NCBI GenBank assembly: GCA_050251415.1
Contig: JBFWMT010000065.1
Coordinates: forward strand, 1-12,554
Direction: 5' to 3'
Origin: UBA8514 sp050251415
GTDB taxonomy: Bacteria; Bacillota; Clostridia; Lachnospirales; Anaerotignaceae
Length of the DNA: 12,554 bases
Below are positions 1-6,880 of this stretch, in pieces. The position numbers were made by a program, and so were the translations under genes. The first letter of the stretch is position 1, and each line of letters begins with the position of its first letter. The notes below the pieces were generated by a model. That model did not search any database. It was given only the letters and a program-made list of their open reading frames with translations, and had not been told where the DNA came from.

Positions 1-57
1 GTGGAAAATGTACTTAGACAGGGAATTGGACATATTAAACATAAAAAAGGATATTAA
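1..57 (+). CDS. ArsR/SmtB-family metal-sensing repressor, C-terminal fragment
   Basis: Reading frame 1 is open from the window edge and ends with TAA at 55-57, giving 18 residues (VENVLRQGIGHIKHKKGY). This resembles the last helix (alpha-5) of ArsR/SmtB repressors of the CzrA/SmtB type, where a V-x-x-x-L-x-Q-x-I-x-H-x-x-H pattern carries the second half of a Zn/Co site; the H-x-x-H pair is present as GHIKH. The D-x-H half would lie upstream, outside the window. Its position directly before a P1B-ATPase gene and a palindromic operator supports a role as the metal-responsive repressor of that exporter. Only the tail is visible, so the family call is inference from a short match plus context. 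Confidence 0.68.
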   Translation: MENVLRQGIGHIKHKKGY

Positions 58-99
58 AAAACGATTGAGAATTATTTATAGCTAAATTTTTGTAGAATA

Positions 100-117
100 T
101 ATGAACAGTTGTTCATA
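100..117. promoter_or_regulatory. Palindromic operator, ArsR/SmtB type
   Basis: TATGAACA-GT-TGTTCATA is a perfect 8-bp inverted repeat with a 2-bp centre. It has the TGAACA..TGTTCA core typical of SmtB/CzrA/CadC binding sites. It lies between the sensor stop codon (57) and the ATPase start (147). A candidate -10 (TAGAAT, 93-98) abuts it, but no good -35 is placed correctly, so the promoter itself is uncertain. Bound repressor here would block ATPase transcription, and metal binding would release it. Confidence 0.72.
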
Positions 118-146
118 AAAACAAATATTAAAATGAGGTGACGGAT

Positions 147-2243
147 ATGGAAAAAATGGTAATTGAATTAAAAGGGCTTACATGCTCTCACTGTGGCGGA
201 AAAATTGAGTCCGATACAAAAAAACTCATCGGAGTTGAAATGGCAAACTTAAACTTGATGAAGCAAGAGCTTGAGGTTGAGTTTGAATCTGACAAAAAAA
301 GGATATTCGACGATGTAAAGAAAATAACCAACAAGTATGAGCCCGATGTAAAAGTAGGAATAAAAGAAGAGAATGACACAACGGAAAATAACAGTGAAGA
401 GGGAATTTTAAAGAATACAATAATCAGATTCACCATAGGAATTGCACTATTTATTGCCGCAGTTATTATAAAAGAACCTGGGTGGCTGAATACAGGACTT
501 TTTATGGGTGCATACTTTGTTTTTGGCGGTGATGTGCTTTTACGTGCAATAAAAAACATTTCCAAGGGGCAGGTTTTTGACGAAAACTTTTTGATGGCGA
601 TATCCACTGTAGGGGCAATTGCAATAGGTGAAATGCCTGAGGCTGTATTTGTAATGCTGTTTTACCAGGTTGGCGAAACTTTTCAGGATTTGGCAGTGGA
701 AAAAAGCAGAAAATCAATACGAAGTCTTATGGATATAAGACCGGATCACGCAAACCTTGTTGTGGGTGAAATAATAGTAGAAACCAGACCAGAGGAAATA
801 TCTGTTGGGGATATAATTGTAGTTAAACCAGGTGAAAGAGTGCCTCTTGACGGCGTTGTAATTGAGGGCGAAAGTGCTATGGATACATCAGCATTAACAG
901 GTGAAAGTGTACCAAGAAAGGTGTACTTAAACAGTGAGGTATTAAGTGGAAGTATTAATACAAGCGGGATGCTGAAAATACGTGTATCACAGATTTTTGC
1001 TAACTCTACAGTGGTAAAAATACTGGAACTTACGGAAAATGCGGCAGCAAAAAAGACTAAAACAGAACAGTTTATAACAAAATTTGCAAGAATATATACA
1101 CCAGTTGTTGTTATGTGTGCAGTTGCGCTGGCGTTTTTGCCCCCTGTTTTTACCGCCGAGGCGGATTTAAAAATGTGGATAGGTAGGGCACTTATTTTTC
1201 TGGTTGTTTCTTGCCCATGTGCGTTGGTACTTTCAGTGCCGTTGGGATTTTTCTCGGGAATAGGGGAAGCCTCCAAGAACGGTATACTTGTTAAGGGCAG
1301 TAATTATCTGCAAGCATTGTGCCAAATAAATACTGTTGTTATGGACAAAACAGGCACAATAACTCAGGGCGTTTTTGAAGTTACGGAAATTAAAGCCAAT
1401 GGTTTTGATGAAACCCAACTGCTTAAGTTTGGGGCATATGCTGAGAAAATGTCTAATCACCCAATTGCAAAAAGCATTATAAAGAAGTATGAAGAAGATG
1501 AACAAATTGATGTGGCAAGAATAAGTGAGTATGAGGAAATTGGTGGGTATGGCGTATCTGCTGTGGTAGACGGCAAAAAAATATTTGCAGGCAATTTGCG
1601 CCTTATGGAAAGAGAAAGCATTGTATGTGATGAGTTTAACGGCCTTGGCAGTGTTGTTTATTTAGGTATGGATGGCAAATATTTAGGGCGAATTGTAGTT
1701 AGTGACAGAATTAAGGAAGATAGCCAAAAAGCCATTAAAGCCCTTAAATCAATGGGCATTAAAAATACAGTAATATTAACTGGTGACAGCAAAAAAAATG
1801 CAGACATGGTATGTGCAACGGTGGGCGCAGATATGGTTTACAGCCAACTTTTGCCAGGTGACAAAGTAGGCAAAATAGAAGAAATATATTCTGCAAACAG
1901 CAGTAGCAAGATATTGTTTGTGGGTGACGGAATAAATGATGCACCTGCCCTTAGCCGTGCAGAGGTTGGGATTGCAATGGGTGGAGTTGGCAGTGATGCA
2001 GCTATTGAGGCAGCAGATGTGGTTATTATGAACGACAACCTGACTAAGATTGCAGATGCAATAAAAATTGCGCGTAATACAAACACTATTGTTATGCAGA
2101 ACATTGTGTTTGCCCTTGGTGTAAAAGCAGTGGTGCTTGCTATGGGAGCAATGGGCATTGCAACTATGTGGATGGCTGTATTTGCAGATGTTGGAGTGGC
2201 ACTAATTGCAATCCTTAACTCAATGCGAAAAAAACTGAAATAA
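147..2243 (+). CDS. cadA: P1B-type heavy-metal (Zn/Cd/Pb) exporting ATPase
   Basis: Membrane P-type ATPase that probably pumps Zn2+, Cd2+ or Pb2+ out of the cell using ATP. The ATG at 147 is preferred to an in-frame GTG at 138 because GAGGTGA (135-141) is the ribosome binding site and overlaps that GTG. The product is 698 residues, normal for CadA/ZntA. Seen in order: a heavy-metal-associated domain with CxxC (C13, C16); N-terminal membrane helices from about residue 90; the actuator TGES (251-254); the membrane metal site CPC (356-358); the phosphorylation site DKTGT (D400); the HP motif of the nucleotide domain (H438-P439); and the hinge GDGIND (593-598). The last helices carry a lysine (GVKAVV) and FADVG, the K/D pair of Zn/Cd/Pb pumps, and lack copper-pump motifs. 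The upstream sensor fragment and operator suggest metal-inducible expression. No terminator is visible after the stop. Exact metal choice cannot be told from sequence. Confidence 0.93.
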   Translation: MEKMVIELKGLTCSHCGGKIESDTKKLIGVEMANLNLMKQELEVEFESDKKRIFDDVKKITNKYEPDVKVGIKEENDTTENNSEEGILKNTIIRFTIGIALFIAAVIIKEPGWLNTGLFMGAYFVFGGDVLLRAIKNISKGQVFDENFLMAISTVGAIAIGEMPEAVFVMLFYQVGETFQDLAVEKSRKSIRSLMDIRPDHANLVVGEIIVETRPEEISVGDIIVVKPGERVPLDGVVIEGESAMDTSALTGESVPRKVYLNSEVLSGSINTSGMLKIRVSQIFANSTVVKILELTENAAAKKTKTEQFITKFARIYTPVVVMCAVALAFLPPVFTAEADLKMWIGRALIFLVVSCPCALVLSVPLGFFSGIGEASKNGILVKGSNYLQALCQINTVVMDKTGTITQGVFEVTEIKANGFDETQLLKFGAYAEKMSNHPIAKSIIKKYEEDEQIDVARISEYEEIGGYGVSAVVDGKKIFAGNLRLMERESIVCDEFNGLGSVVYLGMDGKYLGRIVVSDRIKEDSQKAIKALKSMGIKNTVILTGDSKKNADMVCATVGADMVYSQLLPGDKVGKIEEIYSANSSSKILFVGDGINDAPALSRAEVGIAMGGVGSDAAIEAADVVIMNDNLTKIADAIKIARNTNTIVMQNIVFALGVKAVVLAMGAMGIATMWMAVFADVGVALIAILNSMRKKLK

Positions 2244-2272
2244 CCTGAAAAAATCTTATATTAGCACAAAAT

Positions 2273-2301
2273 TTGATAAAACCATTGTATTTCGGTATAG
2301 T
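2273..2301 (+). promoter_or_regulatory. Probable sigma-A promoter for the Lys/Pro-rich membrane protein
   Basis: TTGATA (2273-2278) and TATAGT (2296-2301) are separated by 17 bp. Transcription would start near 2308, leaving a 5' untranslated region of about 125 nt before the TTG start at 2434. That leader holds a 7-bp inverted repeat and a short ORF. Confidence 0.55.
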
Positions 2302-2323
2302 AAATGCTAAACTAATTCTTAAA

Positions 2324-2350
2324 ACCATGTTAAATTTATGAATACATGGT
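2324..2350 (+). repeat. Inverted repeat in the 5' leader
   Basis: ACCATGT (2324-2330) and ACATGGT (2344-2350) form a perfect 7-bp inverted repeat with a 13-nt A/T-rich spacer, downstream of the predicted transcription start. It could be an RNA hairpin or a protein-binding site. There is no U-tract, so it is not an intrinsic terminator. Confidence 0.4.
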
Positions 2351-2356
2351 GATATC

Positions 2357-2452
2357 ATGAATTTTGAAATTATTGAAACTTTATCGCCTATAGTACAGGA
2401 TGAGTTAACGATTTTAAAGGGTGGGGTAGCAAGTTGGCAAAAGAGAAAATAG
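2357..2452 (+). CDS. Possible 31-residue leader peptide overlapping the next gene (doubtful)
   Basis: ATG at 2357 opens 31 codons ending at TAG (2450-2452), past the TTG start of the downstream gene (2434) and in another frame. The upstream GGTGA (2348-2352) is a weak ribosome binding site. The peptide contains ELTILKGG, which fits the double-glycine leader pattern (E at -8, L at -7, hydrophobic at -4, GG at -2/-1), followed by only eight residues. However, the KGG codons are also the Shine-Dalgarno sequence of the downstream gene, so the resemblance may be chance. No peptidase-transporter is nearby. Translational coupling is an alternative role. Confidence 0.2.
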   Translation: MNFEIIETLSPIVQDELTILKGGVASWQKRK

Positions 2453-3465
2453 AAAAAGTAAAAAAACCGAAAATGCCGAAAATTAAAAAGGAGAAAAAAC
2501 CTAAGGCAAAAAAACCAAAAAAACCAAAAAAACCAAAAAAACCTAAAGTGAAAAAACCCAAAAAGCCTAAAAAAGAAAAGAAACCCATGAGCAAAAAGAA
2601 ATTATTAATAATTATTATTTTGCTTCTTCTTGTTTTAGGTGGTGCAGCGGCCGCAGGTTACTATTTCATGCTTAATAAAGAACCACCAGTGGAGGAAGAA
2701 AGACGAGAACCACCAATGTTTGATTATTTCACCTTGGATTCGGACGAGATTGAATCTATTACAAATATTGTTGGATATAAGGTGATTGACGATGCTTACG
2801 GTAAAGACATTGTTTTTGAGCCTTGGGATCCAGATGGTGAAGTAAAAAAGAAAGAAGAAAAGAAGGATGAAGAGGCAACAGACGATGAAGTAGCTTCAGA
2901 TGGAACAACAGCAGAAGAGGTTCCTGAAGAAACAACTGTAACCTATGTTTACAAAGACATTCAAACTGCATCTGCAGATGTTAAAAAATATGTTACATAT
3001 CTTATGGATAATCTTGGGTTTAAGGAAGTGTATCCATTTTACATTGACAACCCAGCGGGTTATATTACACTAAGCAAAGATTCAGCAACGGATGGTTATT
3101 CAATACAAATTGATATTGACTATACAAAAGACAGTTATACCTTTATTTTGGAAAAATTTAAAAAGCCAAAAGATAAAAGGTCGGGTACGGCTAAGGCTAC
3201 AATAAGCAGAGCCACAGCACTGGATATAATTAAGAAAACACCTATAGAAGTTTTGGGTCTTGACGAAAGCTTAGACAATTTAACATTAATGGGGGATCCA
3301 GGTCATAGCACGGTAGATGGAATGGACTGCTATGGTGTGCATGTATACAAAACTGTTGATGGCAATCGGTCTACAATAATTTTAGGAACATACTATGTTG
3401 CATCAGACCGTCAAACCATATACAAATATGATGTTATGAGTGATGTATATACAAAATTAAATTAA
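2434..3465 (+). CDS. Single-pass membrane protein with Lys/Pro-rich cytosolic tail, function unknown
   Basis: Not recognised as a named family. The only start consistent with the ribosome binding site (AAAGGGTGGGG, 2416-2426, 7 nt away) is TTG at 2434; an in-frame stop lies at 2401. The 343-residue product has three parts. Residues 1-56 contain about 32 lysines and 10 prolines in KKP/KPK repeats, resembling histone H1-like tails. Residues 57-80 are one hydrophobic helix (LLIIIILLLLVLGG...). The rest is a presumably extracytoplasmic region with an acidic low-complexity linker (about 136-168, Glu/Asp/Thr-rich) and a folded C-terminal part ending in a GTYYVASDRQTIYKYD-type strand pattern. By the positive-inside rule the basic tail should be cytosolic. 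The tail could bind nucleic acid, ribosomes or acidic lipid, but nothing in the sequence decides which. The gene has its own promoter and converges on hisK. Confidence 0.85.
   Translation: MAKEKIEKVKKPKMPKIKKEKKPKAKKPKKPKKPKKPKVKKPKKPKKEKKPMSKKKLLIIIILLLLVLGGAAAAGYYFMLNKEPPVEEERREPPMFDYFTLDSDEIESITNIVGYKVIDDAYGKDIVFEPWDPDGEVKKKEEKKDEEATDDEVASDGTTAEEVPEETTVTYVYKDIQTASADVKKYVTYLMDNLGFKEVYPFYIDNPAGYITLSKDSATDGYSIQIDIDYTKDSYTFILEKFKKPKDKRSGTAKATISRATALDIIKKTPIEVLGLDESLDNLTLMGDPGHSTVDGMDCYGVHVYKTVDGNRSTIILGTYYVASDRQTIYKYDVMSDVYTKLN
2515..2541 (+). repeat. Three perfect tandem 9-bp units (CCAAAAAAA)
   Basis: Three exact copies of CCAAAAAAA lie in the Lys/Pro tail coding sequence, each encoding a Pro-Lys-Lys step. 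Copy-number change would keep frame; slippage inside the A7 runs would shift frame. Confidence 0.85.
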
Positions 3466-3472
3466 TAATAGA

Positions 3473-3519
3473 AAAAGGAACACAGTCTATGGCAAAACAG
3501 CCGTAAATGTGTTCCTTTT
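3473..3519. terminator. Bidirectional intrinsic terminator between convergent genes
   Basis: AAAAGGAACACA (3473-3484) pairs perfectly with TGTGTTCCTTTT (3508-3519), a 12-bp stem. A small inner GGC/GCC hairpin (3491-3493 with 3500-3502) lies in its 23-nt loop. The A-run on the 5' side and T-run on the 3' side give U-tracts on both strands, suiting the convergent arrangement of the Lys/Pro protein gene and hisK. Confidence 0.75.
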
Positions 3520-3602
3520 CTATGTTTATAATTTTAAATGCAATACAAAGTATTTTCACAGTAAGTAATTATATAAATGGGGATAAATATAGTTTTTCTA
3601 CT

Positions 3603-4412
3603 TTAAATATTAATTTTTACGAATGACGGTTTTTTATTTTGGAAAGTTGTTATGTAGTTAAAGCCTGCGGATTTAAGCATTTTGTAGGCAGTCTCAAAAT
3701 CTCTTGTAATGTCGCTTGATACATGGGCATCGCTGCCTACAGTTATAATTTCGCCACCAAGCTGCTTGTACCGCTTTACCAATGAAAGTTGTGGGTGGGT
3801 ATGACCAAGCCCATAGCGAAAACCAGAGGTATTTATTTCTATGCCCTTGCCTTTTTCAATAAGTGCCGTTAAAATTTCGTCGGTAATAAAAGCAAATTCC
3901 TCATAGTCCATGGTTTTATCTTCAAAATCCCCGTAGCGGTTAATAAAATCAATATGGCCATATACGCTAAAAATTGGGCAGTTTTTAATGTTGCCAAGCA
4001 CATCGTTAAAATAACCAAGGTAAGCATCGTGTTTAGTTTTGCCATGAAAAAATTCGTTGGTACACAGGTCAAATTTATCCACGCAATGGGTACTGCCAAT
4101 TATAAAATCGTAATAGTTGGTGTTAACAAGGTTGGTTATTAGCGGGTAAACGTGAGGCTGAATACCTATTTCTACCCCAATAAGTATTTTTATGCAATTG
4201 GAATATTTTTCTCTCAAATAGTCAATTTGTTTGCGATAATCAGCGTAGTCAAACATAAAAGGATAGTCCAAATCGGGATAGTCAAAGTCTATATGGTCAG
4301 TAACAGCTATCTCTTTAAGGCCAAGCTCTATTGCACGCTGTATGTTTTGCTCCATTGGTGTTGAGCTGTCGGAGGAAAAATTTGAATGAGTGTGGTAATC
4401 TGCAAAAAACAT
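3603..4412 (-). CDS. hisK: Histidinol-phosphatase, PHP family (HisK/HisJ type)
   Basis: Metal-dependent phosphoesterase of the PHP superfamily, expected to convert histidinol phosphate to histidinol in histidine synthesis (cytosol). The 269-residue product, a usual length for HisK/HisJ, shows the PHP metal ligands in order: HTH near the N-terminus (H7, H9), TDH (H40), GVEIG (E81), STH (H109), YGH (H153) and SDAH (D228, H230). The start ATG (4410-4412) has AAAGGAG about 10 nt upstream on the minus strand. The gene stands alone: no other histidine gene is in the window, so a different small phosphoester substrate is possible. An extended -10 (TGTTATAAT) lies just upstream. Transcription ends at the shared terminator with the convergent neighbour. 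The PHP fold is certain; substrate assignment is by family resemblance. Confidence 0.85.
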   Translation of the reverse strand: MFFADYHTHSNFSSDSSTPMEQNIQRAIELGLKEIAVTDHIDFDYPDLDYPFMFDYADYRKQIDYLREKYSNCIKILIGVEIGIQPHVYPLITNLVNTNYYDFIIGSTHCVDKFDLCTNEFFHGKTKHDAYLGYFNDVLGNIKNCPIFSVYGHIDFINRYGDFEDKTMDYEEFAFITDEILTALIEKGKGIEINTSGFRYGLGHTHPQLSLVKRYKQLGGEIITVGSDAHVSSDITRDFETAYKMLKSAGFNYITTFQNKKPSFVKINI

Positions 4413-4437
4413 TAATCGTCATCTCCTTTAAGGTGAA

Positions 4438-4446
4438 ATTATAACA
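4438..4446 (-). promoter_or_regulatory. Probable extended -10 promoter for hisK
   Basis: On the minus strand TGTTATAAT fits the extended -10 pattern TGnTATAAT (hexamer at 4438-4443). No good -35 is seen 17 bp upstream, which is acceptable for extended -10 promoters. Transcription would start about 20 nt before the start codon, just ahead of the ribosome binding site. Confidence 0.5.
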
Positions 4447-4569
4447 CATTATCTTAAATAAATACAGTGTACACCCTAAGGAATTGGTTTTAGTGTAAAC
4501 TATAACAGCGCGGATGGAAAAATTCAATGTGAGTAATTTAAAATCCTTTAATTTAACTGTAAAAATATG

Positions 4570-4597
4570 TTGACACAAAAATTTATTGTGCTATAAT
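4570..4597 (+). promoter_or_regulatory. Strong sigma-A promoter for the thrS leader
   Basis: Consensus TTGACA (4570-4575) and TATAAT (4592-4597) with a 16-bp spacer; transcription should start near 4604, placing about 250 nt of T-box leader before the thrS terminator end. The 4413-4569 stretch upstream holds the hisK promoter and otherwise nothing recognisable. Confidence 0.85.
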
Positions 4598-4603
4598 GCA
4601 TTT

Positions 4604-4857
4604 ATATATTTAAAAACAATGATGGGGAAAGTAGTTTTATGTGTAGTTTTTTCAGAGAGAAAGCGTCGTTGGCTGTAAGCGCTTTTAAACTAATAAAATG
4701 AAGACTACCTCGGAGTGACTCCAATCAAGTCCGCAAAGCTGCGTTATGGCTTCAATTAAGTGGTTTATTCAATTAGGGTGGAACCGCGGGATTTTGAATT
4801 TTCAAGCTCTCGTCCCTTTTTCTTTTGTGCGAAGGAAAAAGTGGCGGGAGCTTTTTC
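4604..4857 (+). promoter_or_regulatory. T-box riboswitch, threonine-specific
   Basis: A tRNA-sensing leader that lets thrS be transcribed when uncharged tRNA-Thr accumulates. Stem I elements seen: GGGGAAAGTAG near the 5' end, AGAGAG (from about 4651), an apical hairpin with AAAGCG/CGCTTT arms and a GTTGG loop, then GAAGACTACC. The likely specifier is ACT (4704-4706, followed by a purine) with ACC (4707-4709) as alternative; both encode threonine. GGAG-TGA-CTCC (4712-4722) is a small hairpin. The hallmark AGGGTGGAACCGCGGG is at 4775-4790; its UGGA (4779-4782) would pair with a tRNA 3' end of UCCA. Antiterminator: AGGG (4775-4778) with CCCT (4814-4817), and CGGGA (4787-4791) with TCTCG (4808-4812). 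The gene downstream is thrS, which confirms the amino acid. Confidence 0.93.
4805..4857 (+). terminator. T-box intrinsic terminator
   Basis: AGCTCTCGTCCC plus CTTTTTC on the 5' side (4805-4822) pairs with GAAAAAG plus TGGCGGGAGCT on the 3' side (4835-4852), with a few G-U pairs and one mismatch, followed by a T-run to 4856. The TCTCG and CCCT segments are shared with the antiterminator, so the two folds exclude each other. Confidence 0.8.
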
Positions 4858-4905
4858 TATTGCTATAAACACTATATCTCGCAAAATTTGAAAGGGGAGA
4901 TTATA

Positions 4906-6813
4906 ATGATTAAAGTAACTCTTAAAGACGGCGTTGTTAAGGAGTTTGATAAGGCTGTAACTGTAAATGAAATTGCAAAAAACATTAGTGAGGGGCTTGC
5001 AAGAAATGCTTGCTGCGGTATTGTTGACGGACAGGTGCAGGATTTACGGTTTGTTGTGGAAAAGGATTCAGAGGTTGCAATTTGCACATTTGACGATGAA
5101 GACGGTAAGAAGGCATTCCGCCACACAGCCAGCCATATGATGGCACAGGCTATTAAACGCCTTTTTCCTGAAACAAAGCTTGCAATTGGTCCATCAATTG
5201 CTGATGGTTTTTACTACGATTTTGACAGAGAAGAACCTTTTACACACGAGGAATTAGAGGCAATAGAAGCGCAAATGAAGAAGATTGCCAAAGAAAATAT
5301 TGAACTTGAGCGTTTTACAATGCCAAGAGCTGAGGCTATTAAATTTATGCAGGAAAAAGAAGAACCTTACAAGGTAGAGCTTATTGAAGATTTACCTGAA
5401 GATGCAGAAATTTCTTTCTATCAGCAAGGTGAATTTACTGACCTTTGTGCAGGCCCACATCTTTTAAGCACAAAGAATGTTAAAGCAGTTAAGCTTATGA
5501 GCGTTGCAGGTGCTTATTGGAGAGGCAGCGAAAAAAATAAAATGCTTTCCAGAATTTATGGAACAGCTTACACTAAGGCAAGTGACCTTGAGGCGTACCT
5601 TACACTACTTGAAGAGGCAAAAAAGCGTGACCACAGAAAACTTGGCAAGGAACTTAAATTGTTTGCTCTTCTTGACGAGGGACAGGGATTCCCATTCTTC
5701 TTACCAAACGGTATGATTATAAAAAATACACTGATTGATTATTGGAGAGAAATACACAAGAAAGCTGGTTACGTTGAAATATCCACACCTATTATACTGA
5801 ACAGACAGCTTTGGGAAAGAAGTGGTCACTGGGATCACTACAAGGACAATATGTACACAACTGTTATTGATGAAATAGACCATTCAATTAAGCCTATGAA
5901 CTGCCCTGGCGGTATGCTGGTTTACAAACAGGAGATGCATTCCTACAGAGATTTGCCTTTAAGGGTTGGTGAACTTGGCCTTGTTCATCGTCACGAAAAA
6001 TCTGGTGCACTTCACGGACTTATGCGTGTGCGTTGCTTCACACAGGATGATGCACATATATTTATGACACAAGACCAGATAAAAGACGAAATTAAAGGCG
6101 TTGTTAAGCTTATTGACAGTGTTTATCAGCTTTTTGGTTTTAAGTATCACGTTGAGCTTTCAACAAAGCCTGAAGATAGCATGGGCAGTGACGAGGACTG
6201 GGAAATTGCTACAGAAGGTTTACGAGGAGCATTGGAAGACATGGGAATGGACTATGTTGTTAACGAAGGTGACGGCGCATTCTATGGCCCTAAAATTGAC
6301 TTCCACCTTGAAGACAGCATTGGAAGAACATGGCAGTGTGGCACAATCCAGCTGGATATGCAGATGCCTGAACGCTTTGACCTTGAATACACAGACAAGG
6401 ATGGTACAAAGAAACGTCCTGTTATGATTCACCGTGTATGCTTCGGCTCTATTGAAAGATTTATTGGTATTTTAATTGAGCATTTTGCAGGTCAGTTCCC
6501 TACATGGCTTGCCCCTGTTCAGGCTAAGGTGCTTCCTATTTCTGAAAAATTTGAGGAATATGCTAAAAAGGTTGCAGAAGAGCTTACTGAAGCAGGTATA
6601 AGAACAGAAACTGACTACAGGGCAGAAAAGATTGGCTACAAAATTAGAGAGGCAAGAAACGAAAGAGTGCCTTACATTGTTGTAGTTGGTGAAAAAGATT
6701 TGGAAGCAAACAAAGTTTCCCTTAGAAGCCGTGCAGGCGGTGACGAGGGTCAGAAGAATTTAAGCGAAGTTATTGCAAGAATTAATGAAGAAATTAAAAC
6801 AAGGAAACACTGA
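4906..6813 (+). CDS. thrS: Threonyl-tRNA synthetase
   Basis: Class II synthetase that charges tRNA-Thr with threonine in the cytosol. ATG at 4906 is chosen because AAAGGGGAGA (4891-4900) sits 5 nt upstream; an in-frame TTG at 4825 would fall in the T-box terminator loop. The product is 635 residues, full length. Domain order: TGS domain (about 1-62, starting MIKVTLKDG); editing domain with HxxxH (H73, H77) and CxxxH (C181, H185) for removal of mischarged serine; the class II catalytic core with MNCPGG (C333), HRHE, RVRCFTQDDAH (H384) and IHR (H509), where C333/H384/H509 match the zinc ligands that read threonine's hydroxyl; and the anticodon-binding domain from about 540. Expression is controlled by the T-box. 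The infC operon follows after 0.25 kb with its own promoter; no strong terminator separates them, so some readthrough is possible. Confidence 0.98.
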   Translation: MIKVTLKDGVVKEFDKAVTVNEIAKNISEGLARNACCGIVDGQVQDLRFVVEKDSEVAICTFDDEDGKKAFRHTASHMMAQAIKRLFPETKLAIGPSIADGFYYDFDREEPFTHEELEAIEAQMKKIAKENIELERFTMPRAEAIKFMQEKEEPYKVELIEDLPEDAEISFYQQGEFTDLCAGPHLLSTKNVKAVKLMSVAGAYWRGSEKNKMLSRIYGTAYTKASDLEAYLTLLEEAKKRDHRKLGKELKLFALLDEGQGFPFFLPNGMIIKNTLIDYWREIHKKAGYVEISTPIILNRQLWERSGHWDHYKDNMYTTVIDEIDHSIKPMNCPGGMLVYKQEMHSYRDLPLRVGELGLVHRHEKSGALHGLMRVRCFTQDDAHIFMTQDQIKDEIKGVVKLIDSVYQLFGFKYHVELSTKPEDSMGSDEDWEIATEGLRGALEDMGMDYVVNEGDGAFYGPKIDFHLEDSIGRTWQCGTIQLDMQMPERFDLEYTDKDGTKKRPVMIHRVCFGSIERFIGILIEHFAGQFPTWLAPVQAKVLPISEKFEEYAKKVAEELTEAGIRTETDYRAEKIGYKIREARNERVPYIVVVGEKDLEANKVSLRSRAGGDEGQKNLSEVIARINEEIKTRKH

Positions 6814-6845
6814 TAAGTTACAAAAGAAAAAGCTTAAAAAAGATG

Positions 6846-6874
6846 TTGACGCAGGTGAGATTGTATGGTATACT
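6846..6874 (+). promoter_or_regulatory. Promoter for the infC operon
   Basis: TTGACG (6846-6851) and TATACT (6869-6874) with a 17-bp spacer, and an upstream TGG making an extended -10 (TGnTATACT). Transcription should start near 6881, at the beginning of the L20-type leader. Confidence 0.82.
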
Positions 6875-6880
6875 TCCATA

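Noticed and set aside
65..98. TTGAGA (65-70) with TAGAAT (93-98) as the ATPase promoter
   Set aside because: The spacer is 22 bp, too long for sigma-A; only the -10 remains as a weak candidate.
138..146. GTG 138 as the ATPase start
   Set aside because: It is part of the GAGGTGA ribosome binding site that serves ATG 147.
188..2158. Minus-strand open frames within the ATPase gene, including one of 176 codons at 746-1276
   Set aside because: They overlap a complete, motif-rich P1B-ATPase, show low-complexity Ser/Thr/Ile composition and have no family features.
4467..4505. GTGTACAC palindrome and nearby GTGTAAAC as an operator
   Set aside because: Short, imperfectly repeated and not tied to a promoter; likely chance in A/T-rich DNA.
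4788..4816. GGGA...TCCC as the T-box terminator stem
   Set aside because: The longer 4805-4822/4835-4852 helix is far stronger; the GGGA region instead belongs to the antiterminator.
4825..4905. In-frame N-terminal extension of thrS from TTG 4825
   Set aside because: It lies in the T-box terminator loop and 3' arm, adds residues unlike the TGS domain, and a strong ribosome binding site precedes ATG 4906.
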